Part shown: one piece after another, positions 58,843 through 64,000 of the stretch | Layout: every line of letters begins with the position of its first letter | Numbering within the stretch: position 1 is the first letter of the stretch | Origin: DATBLE01 sp963775695 | Lineage (GTDB): Bacteria > Actinomycetota > Thermoleophilia > Gaiellales > Gaiellaceae | Assembly: GCA_963775695.1 (NCBI GenBank) | Contig: CAVZJU010000009.1 | Coordinates: 186,001-250,000, forward strand | Direction: 5' to 3' | Length of the DNA stretch: 64,000 bases | Made by a program: the position numbers and the translations under genes | Notes under the pieces: generated by a model | What the model saw: the letters and a program-made list of their open reading frames with translations, nothing else | Database searches by the model: none | What the model was told of the DNA's origin: nothing

Positions 58843-61577
58843 ACGGGCACGGCCACCAGGACGACGTTGTCCCGGTAGTGGCCCTCGGAGGCGATGAACG
58901 GCCCGCCGCACGTGACCAGGACGAGCCGCGGCCGGCCCCTGAGTGAGTACACGCTCGCCGGCAGGTCGCGCTTCGCGTAGTCGCGGACCGAGACGACGCG
59001 GTACGTGAAGGTGCGGCCGGCAGCCGTCGCGACGGTGACCCGAGTTCCCGCCCTCGCGTCCTTGAGCCGGAAGAACGCGCCGACACCCGCGTTGGCGCTG
59101 TCCACGTGGCCGGCGATCAGGATCGACCCGGACCTCGCGCCGGGCGCGGCGCCGTCCTTCCACCAGCCCGTGCGGTGGATCGAGGGCGGGACCGCGAGCA
59201 CGCCGTGAGGAATGTCGATCCCGACGGCCGACACCGGTGCGTCGATCCCGAGTGAGGCGACCCGCACGCGGCTCGGCGCGCTCTCGCCGGCGCGTACGCG
59301 CACGTAGCGGGCGACGTCGCCGCGCCCGGTGACGATCTCGGGCCGCACGAGCGACGTCTCGGCGACCGCCGCGCACGGGGTGGTGAACTCGGAGACGAGC
59401 GGGGATCCGATCAGCCGCTCGCGGAACGTGAAGAAGCCGGTCTTCGCGAGGCGGAACCGGGGAGTTCGCAGCACGCCGTCGCCCCGCGCCGTGACCACGG
59501 TCGAGCCACGGAGTCGCGTCGTGCAGCCGATCGCGGCTCGAGTGGCGAACGGGCCGAAGAGCTCGACGCGGATCCTCACCGCGGTCTTGCCGAGCCCGAT
59601 GACCCGGACGCGGTCGAAGATCGTCTCGCCGGGGCGGACGACCTCGTTCGACGTGATCGTCGTCACCGCCGGCTGCGCGTGCGCGAATGTCGTCTCCGCG
59701 GTCTCGGCGCACTTCGTCGTTGTCGCCGGCGACGCCTCCGAGGCGGAGATCGACTCGCGGTAGGTGTAGTAGCCGGCCCTGTCGATGCGCACGGCGGCCG
59801 TCGTGAACGTCCCGTCGCCCCTCGCGACGAACGTGCCGCGGCGGTACGGCGTGCCCGAGCAGGTGACCGCGCTGCGCGTCGGGAAGGGGCCGTAGAGCGC
59901 GATCTGCACCGGCAATGCGAGTTTCCCGATCCCGGACACCACGACCCTGTCGGTGATCGTTCCACCCGGCTTCGTTCGCTGAGCACTGACCTGGGTCTGC
60001 AGCGCGGGCTGGCCCAGGACGATCGTCGTCTCGGCGACGTCAGCGCACGGCGTCTTCACCGCGCGGACGAACTCGCCGGCCGCGATCGTCTCGTAGTACG
60101 TGTAGTAGCCGGGTGTGGCGAGGGCGTGCGCCTCGGTCCGGTACGTGCCGTCGGCGGTGACCTGAATCGTCCCCGTCCACACCGGCATGCCCGAGCACAC
60201 GATCGCGTTGCGCGCGGGGAACGGGCCGTAGAGCGCCGCCTGGACGGTGACCTGCTCCCCCCAGAGGCCGCTCACGGTGAGCGTGTCGCTCACGGTCCCG
60301 TTGGCCGCGAGCGACTTGGCGCTGACGACCGTGTGCACGGTCGGCTGGGCCTGCACGCGCACGCGTTCCGTCGGCGCGTTGCACGCCGTCGTGAAGCCGG
60401 TGTGGTTTGCGTCGGGGGGTGCGATCTCCTGGTACTGGTAGTAGCCCGGCTGGGTCAGCGTCGCGGCGGCGGTCGTGTAGGAGCCCGGGCCGTCCGCCTG
60501 GAACGTGCTGACGAAGACCGGTTTCGTGGCGCAGTCGATCGCCGCGACGGTGCGGAAGGGCCCGTACAGGCGGACGATGACGTTCTGCCGGTAGCTCGCC
60601 AGCGCGCCGGTGATCGTCACCTTGTCGGTGCTGTGGCCGCCCGAGACGACCTCGCCCGGGGTCGCGCTTGTGCTCATCGAGACCTGGGCTTTCCGGCCGC
60701 CCGAGGTGTCCGTGTTCGAGACGCGCTGCGACGCACCGGTCGCGAGCCGCTGGCCGTTTCTGGCCGCCTGTGGCTTCGACGGGCGGAAGATCTGGGGGAG
60801 TGTCGACGGCAGGGTCTCGGTCGTGGCGGTCAGATGCACGCCTCCCGCGCCGGCCGCCGTCACGCCGACGGTGGCGACGCCGGCGGCATTCGTCCTGACG
60901 GTCGCGGGCACGCTGCTCGCGCCGGTCGCGGAGAGGGAGAGGTCGAGGTTCGGCAGCGGGACGCCCGCGCCGGAGAACACCCGGATCGTCGCCGTGGCTG
61001 TCTTCCCGGCTCCGATCTCGGCCGGCAGCGCGACGTCCACCCGGTACGGGCCGTGGTAACGGGCGGCCTCGCGCGCGATCCGCGTGGAGAGAGCGGCGAC
61101 TGCGGGCCCGATCGCGGCGGGATCGACCTCGCCCGGCCTCGCGTCGCCCATCAGCGTGTGCACGTAGAGCATCACCGCCGCCGCGGTGTCGTCGCTCGTC
61201 GTCCGGCCGTAGGTCCAGAGCGCATACGCCATCTTCTGGAGGTTCGTGACGGGGACCGGCTCGTTGTCCCGGTTCCGGAGACCCGCCGCCGGCACCTCCC
61301 GGTAGTCGTAGTCGGGGCCCGGGTACCAGAACCGGAGGTCGATGCAGTACATGTGGAACTGGCCGGGGACGACGCCGCGGAAGTCGCCGAACCAGCGCGT
61401 CCCGTAGCGGTAGGACTTGTAGAAGCCGACGCCGGTCGTACCGCAGACGTTGCGCGTCCCGCTGATACAGGGGTCGTTCGGGTTCGGCGGCTTCGCCGCC
61501 CGGCTGGTCGGCGGCCCCGCCAGGAGAAACACAGCAGCCGCCGCCAGCGCCAAGCCCAGAAGCCGTGCGCCCCCCAT
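58839..61577 (-). CDS. Large secreted repeat protein with C-terminal class F-type sortase domain
   Basis: 912 residues from ATG 61577. Order: signal peptide (1-28); a thioester-domain-like region (~40-165: FHMYCIDLRFWYPG, MAYALWTYGRTTSDD, AAAVMLYVHT), where the usual TQxA Gln seems replaced; one Ig-like domain (~180-260); four repeats of about 105 residues with LYGPF, a conserved Cys and GYYTYxE; and a sortase domain (~770-912) with catalytic His (ILIAGHVDSANAGVGAFF), Cys (LVLVTCGGPF) and Arg (EGHYRDNVVLVA). Sortases are normally small membrane enzymes; fused to a repeat stalk this one may act at the cell surface on nearby substrates. Confidence 0.88.
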   Translation of the reverse strand: MGGARLLGLALAAAAVFLLAGPPTSRAAKPPNPNDPCISGTRNVCGTTGVGFYKSYRYGTRWFGDFRGVVPGQFHMYCIDLRFWYPGPDYDYREVPAAGLRNRDNEPVPVTNLQKMAYALWTYGRTTSDDTAAAVMLYVHTLMGDARPGEVDPAAIGPAVAALSTRIAREAARYHGPYRVDVALPAEIGAGKTATATIRVFSGAGVPLPNLDLSLSATGASSVPATVRTNAAGVATVGVTAAGAGGVHLTATTETLPSTLPQIFRPSKPQAARNGQRLATGASQRVSNTDTSGGRKAQVSMSTSATPGEVVSGGHSTDKVTITGALASYRQNVIVRLYGPFRTVAAIDCATKPVFVSTFQADGPGSYTTAAATLTQPGYYQYQEIAPPDANHTGFTTACNAPTERVRVQAQPTVHTVVSAKSLAANGTVSDTLTVSGLWGEQVTVQAALYGPFPARNAIVCSGMPVWTGTIQVTADGTYRTEAHALATPGYYTYYETIAAGEFVRAVKTPCADVAETTIVLGQPALQTQVSAQRTKPGGTITDRVVVSGIGKLALPVQIALYGPFPTRSAVTCSGTPYRRGTFVARGDGTFTTAAVRIDRAGYYTYRESISASEASPATTTKCAETAETTFAHAQPAVTTITSNEVVRPGETIFDRVRVIGLGKTAVRIRVELFGPFATRAAIGCTTRLRGSTVVTARGDGVLRTPRFRLAKTGFFTFRERLIGSPLVSEFTTPCAAVAETSLVRPEIVTGRGDVARYVRVRAGESAPSRVRVASLGIDAPVSAVGIDIPHGVLAVPPSIHRTGWWKDGAAPGARSGSILIAGHVDSANAGVGAFFRLKDARAGTRVTVATAAGRTFTYRVVSVRDYAKRDLPASVYSLRGRPRLVLVTCGGPFIASEGHYRDNVVLVAVPV

Positions 61578-61598
61578 CGCCCCGGCAGCCTATAGCGC

Positions 61599-62324
61599 TC
61601 AGCGGCCGTCGAGTCGACCTGCGCACGCGACCGCCCGAACCGCTGTCTCGCCGACGAACGCGACGTGGTGTTCCCAGACGGCCAGCTCGATCGTCTCGCC
61701 GAGGTCGATCGGCTGCCGGTAGTCGAGCTCGGCGCGCAGCGGCAGACGCGGATCGACGCCGAGCACCGGGAGCAGCTCCTCGACGGCCTGCCAATGCACG
61801 GCGTTGTTGACGTGCCCGTGCAGGTCGACGTCTGTCGCACGCAGGGGCCAGGGCGTCCGGTCTGCTTCCGCCGGAGGATCGGGCAGCTCGAGCCTCGTCG
61901 AGGCGTGGCGCCCGTCCGCGGCCGTCGCGTAGACGCCGAAGTCCCCGATCCGCGCCGGCTGCGCCTCGCGGTCGAGGTGAACCCAGACGCTGTCGACCTC
62001 GATCCGGCCGCCTGCGTCGCCGGTGGCCGACCAGCGGCGGCCAGCGGCGATCGAGGCGACACTGCTGCACCAGGTGGTCAGCTCGACCGCGCGGTCGTCG
62101 AGGAACGGCCGGAGCAGGTCGATCCGGATGCGCCGCACGAACCAGAGGTGGTCGGGCATGCCCCAGCCGGTCTCCTGCACGTCGTCGATCGCGATGTCCT
62201 GGAGGTACCGGGCGAACGCGTCGAGCCGCAGCCGACCCCGAGCGTCCATGTCGGCGAGGCGGATGCGGCGGCGGTCGGAATAGGCGCGGCCACGCGAGGG
62301 AGCGGGAACGGTCGTGTCGAGCAC
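61599..62324 (-). CDS. Acyl-ACP thioesterase-like double hot-dog protein
   Basis: 241 residues from GTG 62324. Two hot-dog units: YSDRRRIRLADMDARGRLRL to WVHLDREAQPARI, and RATDVDLHGHVNNAVHWQ to AVWEHHVAFVGETA. DVDLHGHVNN is the FatA/FatB active-site motif with Asn and His; WVxRRIRIDLLRPF is also typical. It releases fatty acid from ACP or acts on acyl-CoA. The start has no strong ribosome site. Confidence 0.87.
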   Translation of the reverse strand: MLDTTVPAPSRGRAYSDRRRIRLADMDARGRLRLDAFARYLQDIAIDDVQETGWGMPDHLWFVRRIRIDLLRPFLDDRAVELTTWCSSVASIAAGRRWSATGDAGGRIEVDSVWVHLDREAQPARIGDFGVYATAADGRHASTRLELPDPPAEADRTPWPLRATDVDLHGHVNNAVHWQAVEELLPVLGVDPRLPLRAELDYRQPIDLGETIELAVWEHHVAFVGETAVRAVACAGRLDGR

Positions 62325-62366
62325 GCGGCCAGTCTGACAAGGCGGGCCTTTGTCTTTCGGCGCCTC

Positions 62367-63233
62367 GTGCGATTGGATACGGCCGTGGCTGCCTCGGCCG
62401 TTCCGGCGGCGAGCTCTCCTCCGGCGCAGCGCGGCTGGCGCTGGGTGGCCGCCCCGGTCGTCGTCTTCGCCCTGGTCTCGCTGACCGCGGGCATCCTGGC
62501 GAGCCACGAGCCACGCTCGAAGGGCTACTTCCGGCTCTTCTTCAGCGACCCGGTCCACCTGAAGGCCGGCTTCGCGACCGCCGCCATCGTGCTGGCGTGC
62601 TTCCAGCTCTTCACCGCGGCCTGGATCTTCAGGAAGCTGCCCTGGTCGAAGCCGGCCTGGATCAATCCGGCGCACCGCTGGTCGGGGCGGCTGGCGTTCC
62701 TCTGCACGCTGCCGGTCGCCTACCACTGCATCTTCAAGCTCGGCTTCCGCCACGCGGACTCGCGCGTGCTCGCCCATTCGCTGCTCGGGTGCGCCGTCTA
62801 CGGCGCCTTCGCCGCCAAGGTGACGATCGTGCGGATGCACCGGTTCCCGAAGCCGGTGCTGCCGATCGCGGGCGGCCTTCTCTTCGCCGTCCTGATCGCG
62901 GTCTGGTACACGAGCGCGGTCTGGCTCTACCGGCAACCGTCGGCCGCGGCGCCCTCGAGCCCGGGGACGAACGTCGTGCCGCCGGACGCCGACGCCGCGC
63001 CCGGCCGGGCGGTGTTCACCTCCGCCGGCTGCAGCAGCTGTCACACGCTGGGCGCCGCGAACGCGAGCGGCCAGATCGGCCCGAACCTCGACCGGCTGCG
63101 GCCGACCTACGCGGCTGTCGCGGCGAAGGTCCAGCAGGGTGGCGGCGGCATGCCGGCGTTCAAGGGCCAGCTCAGCGCCCAGCAGATCAAGGACGTCGCC
63201 GCGTTCGTCGCCACTAGCGCCGGCTCCGGCTAG
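62367..63233 (+). CDS. Membrane protein with five helices and a C-terminal cytochrome c domain
   Basis: 288 residues from GTG 62367 (GTG 62385 is also possible). Five membrane segments (VVVFALVSLTAGIL, FATAAIVLACFQLFTAAWIF and others) with several His in or near the membrane (AYHCIFKLGFRHAD, VLAHSLLG), a DUF6529-like module, then a cytochrome c with CSSCHTLG and distal Met in GGGMPAFKG. It may be part of an electron-transfer chain, but no oxidase gene is near. Confidence 0.85.
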   Translation: MRLDTAVAASAVPAASSPPAQRGWRWVAAPVVVFALVSLTAGILASHEPRSKGYFRLFFSDPVHLKAGFATAAIVLACFQLFTAAWIFRKLPWSKPAWINPAHRWSGRLAFLCTLPVAYHCIFKLGFRHADSRVLAHSLLGCAVYGAFAAKVTIVRMHRFPKPVLPIAGGLLFAVLIAVWYTSAVWLYRQPSAAAPSSPGTNVVPPDADAAPGRAVFTSAGCSSCHTLGAANASGQIGPNLDRLRPTYAAVAAKVQQGGGGMPAFKGQLSAQQIKDVAAFVATSAGSG

Positions 63234-64000
63234 GTGTCGCGGACGGCGACGGCCTGTACGGCCTCGACGTAGCTCTCCGTCTCGGGAAGGACGCCGACCG
63301 CGCGCACGCTCGCGACTCCCTGGTGGTACGCGGCCACCGCCAGGCGCGTGTCGCCCTGGAACTCACGCAAGAGGCGGCGCAAATAGAGGACGCCGACGCG
63401 GATGTTGCCGCTCGTGGTGTGCGGGACGGCGCGCCCGAGGATGACGCCCTCGATGAAATCCCACGCCGGCGGGCTGACCTGCATCGGGCCCCAGTCGCCC
63501 GTCGACGAGCGGATGTCGGACTGATAGCCCGACTCGATCCAGGCGACGGCGAGTGCGAGGCGCTCGGGCACGCCCGCGCGGGCGGCCCAGCGCTCGACGC
63601 GTAGCTTCACGATCGGCGCCGGAGTGTTCTCTGCGGGCCAAGCCGGCTCGAGTTGGCCGGCCGGCGCGCCTGCCGTCGAGCGCGACCGCGGGCGCGGTAG
63701 AGACTTGCACGCGAGGGTGGGGCAGAGGCGGGCATGGGTCGCCCGGCCCGAGATCCCGTCCGGAACCAGATGCCGCTGCTCCTGGTAGGCGACGAGCGCG
63801 GTCTGCGTTTGCGGGCCGAAGCGGCCGTCGAGCGTCCCGACGTCGAATCCGTACGTGGCGAGCAGGAATTGCAGGACCGAGACGTCCCAGCCGACCATCC
63901 CGCGCTTGAGCACGCGTTGCCCGAAGAACGGCCGTCCGAGCCGGCCGAGTGCTGCCCGGGTCGCGGGCGTGAGGGTGCCGGTCACGGGGAGTCGGTGCTG
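63230..64000 (-). CDS. Peptidoglycan-binding lytic transglycosylase (N-terminus beyond the right edge)
   Basis: 257 visible residues, frame open to 64000. The first residues (QHRLPVTGTLTPATRAAL) are the end of a peptidoglycan-binding repeat, so the gene starts outside the window; the GTG at 63985 is not its start. A second repeat (LQFLLATYGFDVGTLDGRFG) follows, then a Pro/Arg-rich linker, then a goose-type/SLT domain: LALAVAWIESGYQSD (catalytic Glu), GDWGPMQVSPPAW and LAVAAYHQG. The enzyme cleaves peptidoglycan strands outside the cell. Confidence 0.87.
   Translation of the reverse strand, partial: QHRLPVTGTLTPATRAALGRLGRPFFGQRVLKRGMVGWDVSVLQFLLATYGFDVGTLDGRFGPQTQTALVAYQEQRHLVPDGISGRATHARLCPTLACKSLPRPRSRSTAGAPAGQLEPAWPAENTPAPIVKLRVERWAARAGVPERLALAVAWIESGYQSDIRSSTGDWGPMQVSPPAWDFIEGVILGRAVPHTTSGNIRVGVLYLRRLLREFQGDTRLAVAAYHQGVASVRAVGVLPETESYVEAVQAVAVRDT

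Noticed and set aside
57246..58946. A 566-codon plus-strand frame over the CHRD gene
   Set aside because: Composition is typical antisense of a GC-rich gene; the minus frame has a signal peptide and two clear CHRD domains.
1..64000. tRNA, rRNA, riboswitch and insertion-sequence features
   Set aside because: No cloverleaf, rRNA segment, known riboswitch core, transposase or paired terminal repeats could be recognised by eye; a covariance-model scan was not possible.

Overview
The window is a GC-rich (roughly 68-70%) chromosomal segment with dense genes, many GTG starts, Shine-Dalgarno sites of the GGAGG type and frequent 4-base start/stop overlaps. The mix of a class F-type sortase fusion, coenzyme-F420/flavin luciferase-like oxidoreductases, an LtrA protein, DksA-like proteins, CHRD and thioester-like surface domains points to a high-GC actinobacterial lineage, possibly Thermoleophilia. 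That placement is inference, since no rRNA or tRNA gene was seen in the window.

Region 1 (1-17.3 kb) is a catabolic island built around a GntR/FCD regulator at 7.1-7.8 kb. The minus arm carries the regulator, a luciferase-like monooxygenase, an M29/NicX-like metalloenzyme, a cupin, a class II aldolase, the 2Fe-2S and molybdopterin subunits of a xanthine-dehydrogenase-type hydroxylase, a 3-hydroxyacyl-CoA dehydrogenase and a metallo-beta-lactamase-fold enzyme. The plus arm carries a complete BMP/nucleoside-type ABC importer, a class V aminotransferase, an S15/CocE acyl hydrolase, an amidohydrolase and the missing FAD subunit of the same hydroxylase. Together they suggest import, hydroxylation and ring opening of a nitrogen heterocycle; the substrate is unknown.

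Region 2 (17.4-28.9 kb) is a mixed block: LtrA, a DksA-like protein lacking all zinc cysteines, an orphan Hcp-type tube protein followed in the same frame by a TPR-methyltransferase, a cyclic-nucleotide-binding protein, a 2,6-dihydroxypyridine-hydroxylase-like monooxygenase, a gp19-type tail-tube protein with a frameshifted partner, a cold-shock protein, a second-type infA, small basic proteins, a patatin-like phospholipase and a VOC protein. Region 3 (29.0-30.4 kb) is a scar: three neighbouring genes have each lost internal or terminal sequence. It is followed by hydrolases, an M23 peptidase, a SLATT-like membrane protein and an ApbE / FMN-binding / ferric-reductase-like extracytosolic electron-transfer set (30.4-36.2 kb), then an F420-type oxidoreductase, a Crp/Fnr regulator and a methyltransferase ending inside a short palindromic repeat.

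Region 4 (39.8-52.2 kb) is the most striking. A MetE-like protein is divergent from two tandem short-chain dehydrogenases; then comes a Liv-type ABC importer operon (binding protein, fused LivHM permease, LivG, LivF) that runs directly into two tandem paralogous genes, each with an in-frame TGA at the same place. In both, TGA is followed by Pro-Gly-Cys codons and, 16 bases downstream, by an AGGTCT loop on a GC stem, matching the E. coli fdhF SECIS loop. They are therefore read here as selenoproteins with a U-x-x-C motif. The first copy also has a one-base frameshift; the second is intact. A thioredoxin-reductase-like gene converges on them.

Region 5 (52.2-64 kb) holds an ATP-grasp ligase, two dihydrofolate-reductase-like proteins, small secreted proteins, an intradiol-dioxygenase-like secreted protein, a double-CHRD protein, a GNAT acetyltransferase, a 912-residue secreted repeat protein ending in a sortase domain, an acyl-ACP thioesterase-like protein, a membrane cytochrome c and a peptidoglycan-binding transglycosylase cut by the window end. 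No CRISPR array, insertion sequence or integrase was seen.
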